Positions 1-9,844 of a stretch of DNA of 64,000 bases are shown here, piece by piece. Every line of letters starts with the position of its first letter. The stretch's first letter is position 1. The notes below the pieces were generated by a model that saw nothing but the letters and a program-made list of their open reading frames with translations, was not told the origin of the DNA and did no database searches. This stretch comes from Algoriphagus sp. PAP.12 (GTDB taxonomy: Bacteria > Bacteroidota > Bacteroidia > Cytophagales > Cyclobacteriaceae): contig NZ_JAPPSQ010000010.1 of the NCBI RefSeq assembly GCF_026652115.1, forward strand, positions 124,001 through 188,000. The letters are read 5' to 3'. The translations under genes and the position numbers were made by a program.

Positions 1-558
1 TATTTAGACCCTGAAGCAAATTTTCAGGGTTTTGATTATCACCCTGTCTTCACAGTAAAAGGAGATTCACTCTATTTTCTATTTAGAAATGACCCTACGT
101 TCTATGCATTTTCTCTTGATAATCTAGAAACACCCGCAAGGTCTTTCAAACTTCCAATTGGAGCATTCGAAGAAAGAGATATGTCCAAGGAAGTGGAGCC
201 AGGAAGCTTTGATATGAGAGATTTCTTATTGGGATCCTTCAATAGTATCGATCCAATTGAAGATGGAGAAATCCTGATTTATTATTCTTCAGGATTGACC
301 GATGAAAAAGCAAACGAGGTCATTTCCGAAGCCGGTACAGATTTCAATCAAATCTTTACTTTGGCAGAAAAATATAACACGGTTGGTTACAGAATCCTCA
401 AAGGAGAATCATTAAGTCCGATTATTGAAAAGGATGAGATTCTGGCGAACATGGGCAAGGCTATTTCCAATGAAGAAATATGGTTTAATTTAGACTTTTC
501 CCAAGTTGAGAATGACTATTCTGTCATCTACAAAACTCGGATTGTCCCTGCAAATTAA
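1..558 (+). CDS. Hypothetical protein, C-terminal part (cut by window start)
   Basis: The reading frame is open from base 1, so the first in-frame ATG (181) is probably internal and the true start lies outside the window; 185 C-terminal residues are visible. The visible part alternates short hydrophobic strands with acidic turns, as in secreted beta-propeller-like proteins of Bacteroidota (DUF4221-type lipoproteins are one possibility). No catalytic motif is seen. The family is a guess, but coding is well supported by the long open frame and the terminator-like hairpin after the stop. Confidence 0.6.
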   Translation, partial: YLDPEANFQGFDYHPVFTVKGDSLYFLFRNDPTFYAFSLDNLETPARSFKLPIGAFEERDMSKEVEPGSFDMRDFLLGSFNSIDPIEDGEILIYYSSGLTDEKANEVISEAGTDFNQIFTLAEKYNTVGYRILKGESLSPIIEKDEILANMGKAISNEEIWFNLDFSQVENDYSVIYKTRIVPAN

Positions 559-585
559 CCACTCTTCTTATTCCAATTCCGCTAG

Positions 586-620
586 GCGGGCAAGTCTATC
601 CAGATTTGCCCGCTTTTGTT
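586..620 (+). terminator. Rho-independent terminator
   Basis: GCGGGCAA (586-593) pairs with TTGCCCGC (606-613) and is followed by a T-rich tract. It lies just downstream of the partial gene and upstream of the BNR-repeat gene. Confidence 0.75.
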
Positions 621-651
621 TATCTTCCCTAGTCATCACATCACAACTTGA

Positions 652-3156
652 ATGAAAAAATCATCTACCTACCTGATTTTGGCCTCTGCAGGATTGCTTT
701 CTATAGGAAGCCTTCAAGCCCAAAATATTAAAGCCACCTCTGAAAAAGAGTTGATGGAGTCAGTTGAAAAACACAAACAGCTCCTAAACTCAAGCCCTTT
801 GAAAGAATTCAATGCCAAAAACATTGGTCCAACCAACATGTCTGGAAGAATTGTTGACATTGAGGTCGCACAAAACCCCAATACATTTTACATAGCTGCC
901 GCCTCTGGTGGCGTATGGAAAACAGAAGACAATGGTCAATCCTTTTCTCCCATTTTTGACGGTCAAAGCGCTTTGGGAATCGGAGATATGGCTCTTTCCC
1001 CTTCCGACAACAATGTACTTTGGGTAGGAACTGGAGAAAACAACTCCAGCCGCTCTACTTATGCAGGTTCTGGCGTATACAAATCCACAGATGCTGGCAA
1101 GACCTGGGAATTCATGGGCCTTCCCTATTCTCACCATATTGGTCAGATTCAGATTCACCCAACCAATCCGGATATCGTATGGGTTGGTGCTATGGGAGGA
1201 CTTTATTCCAAAAACAAGGAAAGAGGCCTATTCATGACTACTGACGGAGGCAAGTCCTGGGAAAAAGTCCTTTATGTCGACAACAATACTGGAGTAATCG
1301 ACATTAAAATCCATCCAGAAAATCCAGACATCTTGGTAGCTGCGACTTGGGAAAGATACCGTCAAGCTCATGATTTCATCGGCAATGGAGAAGGCTCAGC
1401 GATCTGGAGATCTGAGGATGGCGGAAAAACCTGGAAAAAAGCTATAACAGGATTCCCTCAGGATGAATTTGTAGGAAGAATCGGTTTTGATTTTGCACAA
1501 AGTAACCCCAATATAGTCTATGCGCTTCATGATAGCCAGAAGCCGAGCGAAGGATCTTCTTCCGGATTTAGAAGAAGAGGCCCAGAGGAAGAAAACCCAT
1601 TGAAGTTTGAGGATTTCAAAGATCTCACTGTTGAAGATGCAATGGGACTGGAAGATGATCGCTTGAATTCATTTTTGAGAAGAAATCAGTTTGCCAGCAA
1701 ATACACCGCCGCCGAAATCAAAAGACAGCTCAAAACCGGTAAAATCAACACCAAGCAAATCGCCAATTACAATGGAGATTTGGAAAATGCCAATGAGGCA
1801 CTTTACAATGGATCAGTAGTGGGAGCTGAAGTCTATCGATCGGAAGATGCCGGAAAATCTTGGTCAAAGGTTTCTGAATCAGATATCAGTAGACTTTACA
1901 ATACCTATGGATACTATTTTGGAGAAATCAGAGTGAATACTCAGGATGAGGATGAGATTTTCGTTTTGGGTGTCCCATTATTGGTTTCTCGTGACGGAGG
2001 AAAGAATTTCTCGAGAACTGATTCAGTAGGTCGACCTCACTCCGATCACCAATCTATGTGGATCAATCCGAAGGATGGAAAACATATCCTTTTGGGGAAC
2101 GATGGAGGGCTTTATAGAAGCTATGGTGGAGGTGCTATTTGGGATCATTTGAATACCCAAATGCCGATATCCCAGTTTTACTCAATTATCACGGATAATG
2201 CCGCTCCTTACAACATCTATGGAGGGATGCAGGACAATGGAGTTTGGTTTGGAAGTTCTACAAATGCGCCGGAGGATCCATGGGAGTCTTTGATGGGAGG
2301 AGATGGAATGGTTGTGGCGGTTGACACCAGAGACAACAACATAGTCTATACAGGCTTCCAGTTTGGATCATATTTCAGGATTGACAAGACAAGCGGAGAT
2401 AGAAGAAGAATCACTCCTGGTCATGATATTGGCAATACTCCAAACCGCTGGAATTGGAGAACTCCTGCTCGATTGAGTCATCACAATCAGGATATCATTT
2501 ACATGGGATCTCAATACGTTTACCAGAGTTTGGATCAAGGAAGTACATGGACCACCATTTCTCCTGATTTGACCAAAAATGAAAAAAGTGGAAATGTCCC
2601 ATTCGCAACCTTATCAGTGGTCGAAGAATCTCCTTTTGAATTTGGGACACTATATGCAGGATCCGATGATGGTAATGTATGGATCACTCGCAACAATGGA
2701 GGAAACTGGGAATCTTTGAATACTGGGCTTCCAGAAGATCGTTGGGTGAGTTCTATAGCTCCTTCTAAACATGTGGAAGGTGTGGTTTATATTACCCTAA
2801 ATGGGTATCGATATGACGAGTTCAAGACCTATGTTTTCAAAAGCTCAGATTATGGAAAAACATGGACTTCCATCAGCGGCAATCTACCTGAGGAATCCAC
2901 TAATATCATCTTGGAAGATCATACCAATCCAAACATCCTCTATTTAGGGACTGATCATGGACTATACTTGACGATCGATGGTGGAAGCAACTGGAATCTC
3001 TTCCAAGGAGAAATTCCGAATGTGGCCATTTATGACATGGTAATTCAAGAGAGAGAAAACGACCTCGTAATTGGTACCCATGGAAGAAGCGTCTATGTAG
3101 TGGAGCTGGAACAAATCCATGATTTTGCAAAACCAGAACAAAAAGTAATGAACTAA
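652..3156 (+). CDS. Secreted BNR/VPS10-like beta-propeller protein
   Basis: This 834-residue protein has an N-terminal signal peptide (MKKSSTYLILASAGLLSIGS, cleavage after about residue 23). It then carries many BNR/Asp-box units of the type S-x-D-x-G-x-T-W (for example KSTDAGKTWEF, MTTDGGKSWEKV, RSEDGGKTWKKA, KSSDYGKTWTSI), the pattern of WD40/YVTN/BNR-like glycosyl-hydrolase-annotated proteins. A charged helical stretch near residues 300-385 separates two propeller halves. Many relatives are 1000 residues or more with an extra C-terminal domain; this one ends soon after the last blade. It is probably periplasmic or cell-surface; the substrate is unknown. Monocistronic, with a hairpin after the stop. 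Confidence 0.9.
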   Translation: MKKSSTYLILASAGLLSIGSLQAQNIKATSEKELMESVEKHKQLLNSSPLKEFNAKNIGPTNMSGRIVDIEVAQNPNTFYIAAASGGVWKTEDNGQSFSPIFDGQSALGIGDMALSPSDNNVLWVGTGENNSSRSTYAGSGVYKSTDAGKTWEFMGLPYSHHIGQIQIHPTNPDIVWVGAMGGLYSKNKERGLFMTTDGGKSWEKVLYVDNNTGVIDIKIHPENPDILVAATWERYRQAHDFIGNGEGSAIWRSEDGGKTWKKAITGFPQDEFVGRIGFDFAQSNPNIVYALHDSQKPSEGSSSGFRRRGPEEENPLKFEDFKDLTVEDAMGLEDDRLNSFLRRNQFASKYTAAEIKRQLKTGKINTKQIANYNGDLENANEALYNGSVVGAEVYRSEDAGKSWSKVSESDISRLYNTYGYYFGEIRVNTQDEDEIFVLGVPLLVSRDGGKNFSRTDSVGRPHSDHQSMWINPKDGKHILLGNDGGLYRSYGGGAIWDHLNTQMPISQFYSIITDNAAPYNIYGGMQDNGVWFGSSTNAPEDPWESLMGGDGMVVAVDTRDNNIVYTGFQFGSYFRIDKTSGDRRRITPGHDIGNTPNRWNWRTPARLSHHNQDIIYMGSQYVYQSLDQGSTWTTISPDLTKNEKSGNVPFATLSVVEESPFEFGTLYAGSDDGNVWITRNNGGNWESLNTGLPEDRWVSSIAPSKHVEGVVYITLNGYRYDEFKTYVFKSSDYGKTWTSISGNLPEESTNIILEDHTNPNILYLGTDHGLYLTIDGGSNWNLFQGEIPNVAIYDMVIQERENDLVIGTHGRSVYVVELEQIHDFAKPEQKVMN

Positions 3157-3164
3157 TAAAAAAA

Positions 3165-3193
3165 GAAAGGCTGTCAAGATTGATCAGCCTTTC
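3165..3193. terminator. Bidirectional terminator between convergent genes
   Basis: GAAAGGCTG (3165-3173) pairs with CAGCCTTTC (3185-3193), with T-rich sequence on the plus side and A-rich sequence on the other, so it can serve both the BNR gene and the convergent OMP gene. Confidence 0.8.
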
Positions 3194-3213
3194 TCTCTTT
3201 TAAACGTTTCCAT

Positions 3214-3813
3214 TTAGAATATTCTGAATCCAAGAGATAATACCCACTGGTTCATTCTATTGTCCGTATCATAGGAACCTACATTTTCGGTCAGTTTACT
3301 AAGGCCTCCTTCATATTTACCTTCAATGGATAAATTTCCAATATCTACACCCAGTCCGGCCTGATAGCCAAAAGTGGCTCCACTAAAGTCCGCATCACCT
3401 ACGGTGTCCGGTGCTTCATCCAATTTGGAATTGATATTCACACTTGCAATCGGTCCTGCCATTAGTCTGACAACCTTCAAAAGTCGAAAACCAACCATGA
3501 CCGGAACGTCCAGTCTATTGAAGGTTGCCTTATAATCTTCAGGAGCAGATCCCCCGGAGACTCCACCTGGAACATAGGCAAATTCACCTTTGGTCTGGGT
3601 AAATAATAGCTCAGGCTGCACAAAGAACCCTGCAGCACCAAAGCGTCCAAAAAGCCCTACGTGATAGCCAGTTTGAGCATCGGCAGGAACAAAGTTTTCA
3701 TTTTTGAAATCAAGCTTAGAACTGCTTAAACCTGCTTTGATTCCAATCCCATTTTGGGAGAAAACAGGAATGCTCAGGCAAAGGGCGAGAATAATCAGTG
3801 AAAGTTTTTTCAT
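3214..3813 (-). CDS. Outer-membrane beta-barrel protein (PorT/OMP_b-brl_2-like)
   Basis: This is a 199-residue protein with a clear signal peptide (MKKLSLIILALCLSIPVFS). It continues with NGIGIKAGLSSSKLDF, the usual first strand of small Bacteroidota barrel proteins, and alternating hydrophobic/polar strands to a C-terminal aromatic residue (LSLGFRIF). The size and the G-x-K-x-G-x-x-x-S motif fit a predicted 8-strand outer-membrane barrel. No ligand can be inferred. It is convergent with the BNR gene and shares its terminator. Confidence 0.85.
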   Translation of the reverse strand: MKKLSLIILALCLSIPVFSQNGIGIKAGLSSSKLDFKNENFVPADAQTGYHVGLFGRFGAAGFFVQPELLFTQTKGEFAYVPGGVSGGSAPEDYKATFNRLDVPVMVGFRLLKVVRLMAGPIASVNINSKLDEAPDTVGDADFSGATFGYQAGLGVDIGNLSIEGKYEGGLSKLTENVGSYDTDNRMNQWVLSLGFRIF

Positions 3814-3891
3814 GGAAATTATAGTTGGTTAGAAATAAGTAACGAAAACCTTTCCAAAAAATTGGCAAATCCCTTGCCACCAACTCAAATT

Positions 3892-4263
3892 TCAATTCAA
3901 AAGAGCAATTGCTTTCTTTTTAGCCAGGTCATGCAAATCCCAAAAATCCATCGGTTTCGGTACTAATGAATCAAAAGGAACTTGAGACTTTTTGCGAAAA
4001 TACTCTACATCACCAGCGGTAAATCCAATGACAGGAATCCCCATTGTTTTTAGATTGGATTTCACTTTGCCCAACAACTCTACCCCATCCATTTCTGGCA
4101 TCATGATATCTGTCAATATAACATGAAAACCAGGATCCTTTTCCAACTCTTGTAAAGCTTCTTTTCCATTATGGGCAACCACAACTGTATCTTCCGATTT
4201 TTCAAAAATCTTTCTCAAGATCAGCAAGTGTACCGCATCATCATCAACAACAAGTATCCTCAT
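3892..4263 (-). CDS. Single-domain response regulator (REC)
   Basis: The protein is a stand-alone CheY-like receiver domain of 123 residues beginning MRILVVDDDAVHLLIL. The acidic pocket (VDDD), the phosphoacceptor Asp in VILTDIMMPEMDG, the Thr of IGFTAGD and the Lys of VPKPMD are all present, so it should be phosphorylatable. There is no output domain; it probably acts through protein contact. The frame extends 13 codons upstream, but MRILVVDDD is the normal start. No histidine kinase gene lies nearby, so the partner is unknown. Confidence 0.9.
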   Translation of the reverse strand: MRILVVDDDAVHLLILRKIFEKSEDTVVVAHNGKEALQELEKDPGFHVILTDIMMPEMDGVELLGKVKSNLKTMGIPVIGFTAGDVEYFRKKSQVPFDSLVPKPMDFWDLHDLAKKKAIALLN

Positions 4264-4335
4264 ACAAAGAAAAATATGCCTTAATATATGGAGTTTATCC
4301 AATTTTTAATGCTTTTCATATGATTTTCATAAAAA

Positions 4336-4358
4336 AAGGGAATCATAAGATTCCCCTT
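4336..4358 (-). terminator. Terminator after the sodium symporter gene
   Basis: On the minus strand GGGAATC...GATTCCC forms a hairpin followed by a run of seven T, located between the symporter stop and the response-regulator start. Confidence 0.8.
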
Positions 4359-4386
4359 TCATTGTATGAGTTGGTGATTTTTTGAA

Positions 4387-5772
4387 TTATGCAGCTTGAG
4401 GAGCTCCAAATACCCCAATCATATTCAAAATCAACAAGATGATTACGATCGGGCAAACCCACTTGATAAAGAACATCCAAGCGGTTTTGTAAGGCCCTTT
4501 AAATCCAGGAGCCCCATAACTCAATTCTGTAGCATAATCGGAAATCTTCTGTGCCCAGCCTGTGTAAAGAGATAACATCAAACAGATCACGATCACCGCG
4601 AATGTTCCAAATATAAAGTCCATTGCTCCAAAGAACCCTTGAACTGGATTGCTTAGGAAAGTAAACTCAATATTTGCAAAGAAATTGCCTTCGATATTAG
4701 AAAGTGCAGAAGGAACGGATAAGATCATTGCTGCAATTCCCACTACCCAAGTAGCTTTCTTTCTGTTCCACTTTCTATCATCGATCAAGTACGATACAGG
4801 AACTTCCAACATGGAAATAGTAGAAGTCAATGCTGCTACCATCAATAAAAGGAAAAATAAGGCCCCGATAATATGACCACCTGGCATTTCAGCAAATACT
4901 TTAGGAAGTACATTGAAAACCAAGCTAGGTCCGTCTGTCAGATACTCTGGAGATAGGAGAGCAAACAAAGCCGGAAAGACCATCAAACCACCCAAAAGGG
5001 CTACCATGGTATCCATCCCTGCAATCCATCCCGCCGACTGAATAATATTAGATTCCTTAGGCAAATAGGATCCAAAAGTAATCATCAAACCCCATCCAAC
5101 TGACATGGAGAAAAATGCCTGACCTAATGCTTGTAGTACTACTGTACCGTTGATTTTGGAGAAATCCGGATTCAAATAGTATTGGATTCCAGCCTCAGCA
5201 CCTTCTAAGGTTACTGATCTTCCAGCGATGAAAATAATGATCAAGAAAAGAACTGGCATCAAAAATTTAGCTGCCTTTTCAATACCTCCAGATACACCTC
5301 CCAAAACGATCAAAATCGTGAACAAGATGAAAAGGAAAGTCAATGGAATCACATACAATGGAGTCTGAACAAATTCAGAGAAGTCAACAGGAATATTGAT
5401 AATCTCTGTTACAATATATCCTACTGTCCATCCTGCAATCACCGAATAGTAGCTAAAAACAAAAAAGCAGACCAATACACAAAGTACGCCTGCTAACTGC
5501 CAAAATTTATTACCTCCTGTTTCTCTAACTGCACCAATTGGGTTTTTTCTTGACCTTCTACCCAAAGCAATTTCATTTAGCAAAAGTGGAAGTGCGATAA
5601 ACAATACGCAAATCAAATAAACAAAAACGAAAGCTCCCCCTCCATTTTCAGCGGTCAAATAAGGAAATCTCCAAATGTTACCTAGTCCTACTGCGGAGCC
5701 TGCCGCGGCCATGATAAAACCTAGACTAGAACCGAACTGTCCTCTCTCTTCGGTGTTTGCATTTACTGCCAT
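4387..5772 (-). CDS. Sodium-dependent amino-acid transporter (NSS/SNF family)
   Basis: This 461-residue inner-membrane protein has the N-terminal signature of neurotransmitter:sodium symporters (GFIMAAAGSAVGLGNIWRFP at residues 18-37, then ENGGGAFVFVYL), which forms TM1 and the unwound substrate/Na+ site in LeuT-type carriers. About 11 hydrophobic helices follow, consistent with bacterial NSS members. It likely imports an amino acid with Na+; the substrate cannot be read from sequence. It lies 41 bp downstream of the SDR gene on the same strand and ends in its own terminator, so it may be the last cistron of that run. Confidence 0.93.
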   Translation of the reverse strand: MAVNANTEERGQFGSSLGFIMAAAGSAVGLGNIWRFPYLTAENGGGAFVFVYLICVLFIALPLLLNEIALGRRSRKNPIGAVRETGGNKFWQLAGVLCVLVCFFVFSYYSVIAGWTVGYIVTEIINIPVDFSEFVQTPLYVIPLTFLFILFTILIVLGGVSGGIEKAAKFLMPVLFLIIIFIAGRSVTLEGAEAGIQYYLNPDFSKINGTVVLQALGQAFFSMSVGWGLMITFGSYLPKESNIIQSAGWIAGMDTMVALLGGLMVFPALFALLSPEYLTDGPSLVFNVLPKVFAEMPGGHIIGALFFLLLMVAALTSTISMLEVPVSYLIDDRKWNRKKATWVVGIAAMILSVPSALSNIEGNFFANIEFTFLSNPVQGFFGAMDFIFGTFAVIVICLMLSLYTGWAQKISDYATELSYGAPGFKGPYKTAWMFFIKWVCPIVIILLILNMIGVFGAPQAA

Positions 5773-5813
5773 AAATTGATGCTAAAGTTAAATTAAAGGG
5801 TATAAACTGGTTT

Positions 5814-6731
5814 TCAAGAACGGGCTAAGATAATTTGTTTTGATAAAATACCAATCGCCGTTCGGAAAGTTTTCGGCTCAAATCCAAGCTCTTTTCGGGC
5901 TTTTTCGATAATAAACCCGGTTTTTAGGGGTCTTTTTGCAGGCTGAGTGAACTTAGTAGAGTCTGTTCTTTTGATCAGATCTTTATTTAGGTCAAAATAA
6001 TCTGCCACCTCTAAAGCCATCTGATAGGGAGTCATCAATTCATCTCCTGAAATATGATAAATTCCGGTCGCTCCTTTTTTAGCGATGAGAATACATCCAG
6101 CAGCCAAATCCTCTGCAAGAGTTGGAGTTCTATATTGATCATCTACAACCTGAATTTCTTTTCCCGCTTCCAAACTTCCCTTGACCCACAATACAATATT
6201 GGATCGACTCAAGTCATGTGCTATTCCAAAAACCAATACTGTTCGCGCAATAGCCCATGGAGTCTTCAGGTTCATTACTAGCTTCTCTGCTTCCTCTTTT
6301 GTTTCACCATAATAATTCACTGGTGCCGGAATCGCATCTTCGGCGAGAGGACCTTCTTCACCCGAGAAAATAAAATCTGTTGAAACGAAGATAAAATGAG
6401 CATCTATCGCTTCTGCGGCCTTCGCCAAAGTTTCAGTGGCTACCACATTTGCCTGATAGCATGCGTCCTGATTCAACTCACATTGATCCACATGAGTCAT
6501 CGCTGCTCCATGGATTATTATATCTGGAGAAAGTTCCTGAATCCTATCTTTTACTTCATTCGCATCTTCCAAATCCAATGAGATATACGTAAAACCACCT
6601 TCTGGCAATCTACACTCACCTCTTCCAGATGCAAAAACTTCAAATTCACCTGCCTCAACCAACTGAGAAACCAACTTTTGACCTAAGAGTCCATTGGCTC
6701 CTGTTAGGAATAACTTCTTTTTATTTCTCAT
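5814..6731 (-). CDS. SDR-family reductase (dTDP-4-dehydrorhamnose reductase-like)
   Basis: An NAD(P)-binding Rossmann protein of about 305 residues: LFLTGANGLLGQ carries the GxxGxxG dinucleotide motif, DIIIHGAAMTHVDQCE matches the RfbD/extended-SDR segment, and YGETKEEAE supplies the catalytic YxxxK. It resembles dTDP-4-dehydrorhamnose reductase, but no other rhamnose genes lie nearby, so the substrate is uncertain. I chose ATG 6731, which gives the usual short N-terminus; a start at 6749 is possible. Either way it overlaps the 3' end of the cyclophilin gene (11 bp from 6731), indicating co-transcription. Confidence 0.88.
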   Translation of the reverse strand: MRNKKKLFLTGANGLLGQKLVSQLVEAGEFEVFASGRGECRLPEGGFTYISLDLEDANEVKDRIQELSPDIIIHGAAMTHVDQCELNQDACYQANVVATETLAKAAEAIDAHFIFVSTDFIFSGEEGPLAEDAIPAPVNYYGETKEEAEKLVMNLKTPWAIARTVLVFGIAHDLSRSNIVLWVKGSLEAGKEIQVVDDQYRTPTLAEDLAAGCILIAKKGATGIYHISGDELMTPYQMALEVADYFDLNKDLIKRTDSTKFTQPAKRPLKTGFIIEKARKELGFEPKTFRTAIGILSKQIILARS

Positions 6732-7566
6732 TGGGATATTTGTATCCAAACTCCTTTTCTATTTTGTTCTTGGCCATTTTCTCTACAGTCACTGTCATGT
6801 AGATCGGCTGAACAGGCTTATCTCTAGGTCCTGTTTGTACTTCTGAAATTTTCTCAGCGACATCCAAACCCGAAATCACCTCACCGAATACTGTGTATTC
6901 ACCATCCAAATGTGGTGTGCCTCCGATGGTCGTATAAGCTTCTTTCTCTTCATCTGAAATCTCCTTGGTCAAATTCGTTTTCAAAGCATCTTCGATTTCC
7001 ACTCTTTTGGAATACATCAAGGAAGTCAAGGAGTCGTATTCACCGGCATTGTAAAGCCTGATATATTCATTTTTAAGAGCCTCCTGGCTTTTCAATTGAA
7101 CATATTGCATAAAAGCTTCCTGAAGCCTTTCCATTTCTGTCACCAGCATTTCTTCAGTATATACCTCTCCCAAGACTATATAGAACTGAGAGCCACTGGA
7201 TCTCTTTTCAGGATTGATCCCATTTCCTTGTCTGGCAGCTGCAATCGCACCTTTTTTATGGAAATGATTCGGAAGGATTTCGGCTGGTAATGTCGGCCAT
7301 TCTTCAGCTGGCATCGCCTCTTTAGTAAATACATCCCCTCCCTGAACCATAAAATCACGGATCACACGATGGAATTCAGTACTGTCAAACCTTCCTTCCT
7401 CCGCTAACTCGATGAAATTTGATTTATGCGCAGGAGTATCATCAAAAAGGATTGCTACAATTTCTCCATAACTGGTGTCTATTCTGACAATTTGATCTTT
7501 TTGACCTGCGCAGGACACCAATAATAACATGCCCAGCATTGCTGATACCAAATTCCCTATTTTCAT
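6721..7566 (-). CDS. Cyclophilin-type peptidyl-prolyl isomerase lipoprotein
   Basis: This 281-residue protein starts with a lipoprotein signal ([19 protein letters not shown], lipid on Cys). A cyclophilin fold follows: FHRVIRDFMVQGGD, then GSQFYIVLG and YTVFGEVISGLDVAEKI. It should catalyse cis-trans proline isomerisation in the periplasm. Between the GSQFYIVLG strand and the HLDGEYTVFGEV strand lies an extra charged helical insertion (about residues 133-205), which bacterial PpiA/PpiB lack. Its start overlaps the hemC stop by 4 bp, placing it in the same operon. Confidence 0.92.
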   Translation of the reverse strand: MKIGNLVSAMLGMLLLVSCAGQKDQIVRIDTSYGEIVAILFDDTPAHKSNFIELAEEGRFDSTEFHRVIRDFMVQGGDVFTKEAMPAEEWPTLPAEILPNHFHKKGAIAAARQGNGINPEKRSSGSQFYIVLGEVYTEEMLVTEMERLQEAFMQYVQLKSQEALKNEYIRLYNAGEYDSLTSLMYSKRVEIEDALKTNLTKEISDEEKEAYTTIGGTPHLDGEYTVFGEVISGLDVAEKISEVQTGPRDKPVQPIYMTVTVEKMAKNKIEKEFGYKYPNEK

Positions 7567-8498
7567 GGGTTCAATGTGGATTTAATCTGATCTAAAATTA
7601 CTTTTCCTCCTGCACCAAAGACCTTATCAGCCAACTCTTGCCCTACAGCTTCCGGGTTAGAAGCATTTCCTTTTACCTCAATTGAAATTCTTTCGCTTCC
7701 ATCCAGGGAAACGATCCCACCTCTCAAGGTAATCTCATCATTTTCCAAAGATGCCAAGGCAAAAACCGGAATGCTACAGCCTCCTTCCAAAACTCGGAGA
7801 TAGGCTCTTTCTGCCCTCAACTTCAAAGAAGTCGGCAAATCATTGCAAGCAGAAATCAGCTTGTTTTTGATAGTCTGATCCAATGTGGACGATACTTCAA
7901 TCGCTACCGACCCTTGTCCAACAGCCGGAGTAAACTCATCTAATGAAAGCTTTTCTACGATTTGATCATCATAGCCCATTCGATGGACTCCCGCATAGGC
8001 TAAAAGCAAAGCATCGCAAAGACCTTCCTCCATTTTGCGAATTCTGGTTTGAAGATTTCCTCTTACCTCAACCGTTCTCACATGAGGATAAAAATGCTTC
8101 AAAGTCGCTACTCTACGGGTAGAAGAAGTTCCTAAAACCAAAGGCTTAGAAGCATCAGCAATAGAAATATCGGTTTTGGATGAGAGCAAAACATCATTTT
8201 CTTTCTCTCTTTCAGTAAAGGCAATAATCTCAAAACCTTCAGGCAGATTGGACTGCATATCCTTGGCCGAATGAACAGCGATATCGATCCTTCCATCTGT
8301 CAATTGATCCTCCAACTCCTGGGTAAACACCCCTTTGCTTCCAATTTTTGAAATGGAAACATCCAATATTTGATCCCCTTTGGTATCGATAATGACGATT
8401 TCGGATTCCAAACCCGCTCTTTTCAAAAGATCTTCGACATGGTAAGCCTGCCATAAAGCCAACTTACTACCTCGGGTTCCTATTTTGATTTTTCTCAT
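7563..8498 (-). CDS. hemC: Hydroxymethylbilane synthase (porphobilinogen deaminase)
   Basis: The 311-residue protein polymerises four porphobilinogen molecules to hydroxymethylbilane in cytosolic heme biosynthesis. Family hallmarks are the N-terminal [14 protein letters not shown], the arginine-rich [16 protein letters not shown] active-site segment, and EGGCSIPV, whose Cys carries the dipyrromethane cofactor. Length matches the family. ATGA-type 4-bp overlaps with rimK upstream and the cyclophilin gene downstream show tight coupling. hemB and hemE are elsewhere in the window. Confidence 0.98.
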   Translation of the reverse strand: MRKIKIGTRGSKLALWQAYHVEDLLKRAGLESEIVIIDTKGDQILDVSISKIGSKGVFTQELEDQLTDGRIDIAVHSAKDMQSNLPEGFEIIAFTEREKENDVLLSSKTDISIADASKPLVLGTSSTRRVATLKHFYPHVRTVEVRGNLQTRIRKMEEGLCDALLLAYAGVHRMGYDDQIVEKLSLDEFTPAVGQGSVAIEVSSTLDQTIKNKLISACNDLPTSLKLRAERAYLRVLEGGCSIPVFALASLENDEITLRGGIVSLDGSERISIEVKGNASNPEAVGQELADKVFGAGGKVILDQIKSTLNP

Positions 8499-9403
8499 TG
8501 TTCCTTTACTCTCTTAGAAGGGCCTTTTTTTGCCTTTTCTTCGATGAATTTGATGATTTCTCCCGCAATATTTACACCTGTTGCTTTTTCGATCCCCTCT
8601 AATCCCGGAGAACTATTTACTTCCAAAATCAATGGTCCACGCTCAGACTGAAGCATATCCACCCCAGCGATATCCAAGCCAAGAGCTTTGGCTGCACCTA
8701 AAGCGGCCTGCCTCTCTGCCCGGCTGAGTTTGATTACTGTCGCTTTTCCTCCACGGTGAAGATTGGAACGAAATTCTCCTTCTGCTCCCTGCCTTTTCAT
8801 GGCCCCCACAACTTTTCCATTGACTACGAAAGCTCGGATATCAGCCCCTTTCGCCTCTTTGATAAATTCCTGAACAATAATTCTGGCTTTCAAACCATGA
8901 AAAGCTTCGATTACAGATTGTCCTGCCTTTTTTGTCTCCGCCAAAACAACTCCCAAGCCTTGAGTGCCTTCCAATAGCTTGATGATCAAAGGAGCTCCTC
9001 CCACATGTTCTATTAGTTGCTTTTCACCACCTTTTGAAAAATTGGTAAATGCAGTCTTGGGCATTCCCAAACCGGCCTTGGAAAGGATCTGTAAGCTTCT
9101 CAGCTTATCTCTACTTCTGACGATAGCTTGAGAATTGACCGCAGGAAAAGCACCCATCAACTCAAATTGACGAACCACTGCTGTTCCATAAAATGTCACA
9201 GAAGCACCAATTCGGGGAATAATCGCATCCACACCGGTCACTTTCTGACCTTTATAAATAATAGAAGGGCCCTCCTGCTCTATGATCAAATCACAGATAC
9301 TATGGTCCACAATCATAGCTTCATGACCGGCTTCCTGAATGGCTTGATAAAGCCTTTTTGTTGAATATAATTGAGGGTTCCTCGAAAGGATTGCAATTTT
9401 CAT
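8495..9403 (-). CDS. rimK: RimK-type ATP-grasp ligase (ribosomal protein S6 glutamate ligase)
   Basis: This is a 302-residue ATP-grasp enzyme. [18 protein letters not shown] is the usual RimK N-terminus; [17 protein letters not shown] is the ATP-binding loop, and [17 protein letters not shown] and [19 protein letters not shown] carry metal/ATP ligands. RimK adds glutamates to the C-terminus of ribosomal protein S6; substrate identity here is by family. The gene sits 5 bp downstream of the retropepsin-like protease gene, a pairing reminiscent of rimB-rimK in Pseudomonas. Confidence 0.94.
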   Translation of the reverse strand: MKIAILSRNPQLYSTKRLYQAIQEAGHEAMIVDHSICDLIIEQEGPSIIYKGQKVTGVDAIIPRIGASVTFYGTAVVRQFELMGAFPAVNSQAIVRSRDKLRSLQILSKAGLGMPKTAFTNFSKGGEKQLIEHVGGAPLIIKLLEGTQGLGVVLAETKKAGQSVIEAFHGLKARIIVQEFIKEAKGADIRAFVVNGKVVGAMKRQGAEGEFRSNLHRGGKATVIKLSRAERQAALGAAKALGLDIAGVDMLQSERGPLILEVNSSPGLEGIEKATGVNIAGEIIKFIEEKAKKGPSKRVKEQ

Positions 9404-9408
9404 AACAC

Positions 9409-9837
9409 TTATTTTCTGTAGGCTTTTGCTAGATTCATTCCAGACACATCCACTAAAAACCGTTTTCTGAGGATTTTTCTACCTAAAAGAATCGCATTTT
9501 TCATACTTGACCGATCAGACAAAGTGATTTCCGCATCAAACTTTTCACCAGCCAATTCCATTTGAGTTTCAATCAAATACCTAGATTCTCCCTGTCCAAA
9601 GGAGTTTTTCACCTTCTTTTCCCTGAACTGCTCAAACACCAACTCCTCTCCAGTATAGCTTTTATGTCCTGGCAAAAGAGCCTGAAAAACCAAAACTTCT
9701 TTTCCGTTTCTGTTTTCGGTGCGGATATTTTCAGCATGAATTGAACTGGTGTAGGCTCCCGTATCCACTTTGGCCCAAACCAATTTCAATCCCAATTCAG
9801 GGAGACTGATTTTTTCTTTTCTACCTATGACTTTCAT
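9409..9837 (-). CDS. RimK-linked retropepsin-like protease (PF05618, 'ATP-dependent zinc protease')
   Basis: The 142-residue protein begins [20 protein letters not shown] and then has [17 protein letters not shown], the D-T-G-A triad of retropepsin-like aspartic proteases, followed by strands ending [18 protein letters not shown]. This is the PF05618 family, often annotated as an ATP-dependent zinc protease although its visible motif is of aspartic-protease type. It is encoded directly before rimK (5 bp gap), so it probably works with S6 glutamylation, for example trimming it; that role is inference from context. Confidence 0.88.
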   Translation of the reverse strand: MKVIGRKEKISLPELGLKLVWAKVDTGAYTSSIHAENIRTENRNGKEVLVFQALLPGHKSYTGEELVFEQFREKKVKNSFGQGESRYLIETQMELAGEKFDAEITLSDRSSMKNAILLGRKILRKRFLVDVSGMNLAKAYRK

Positions 9838-9844
9838 TTCAATC

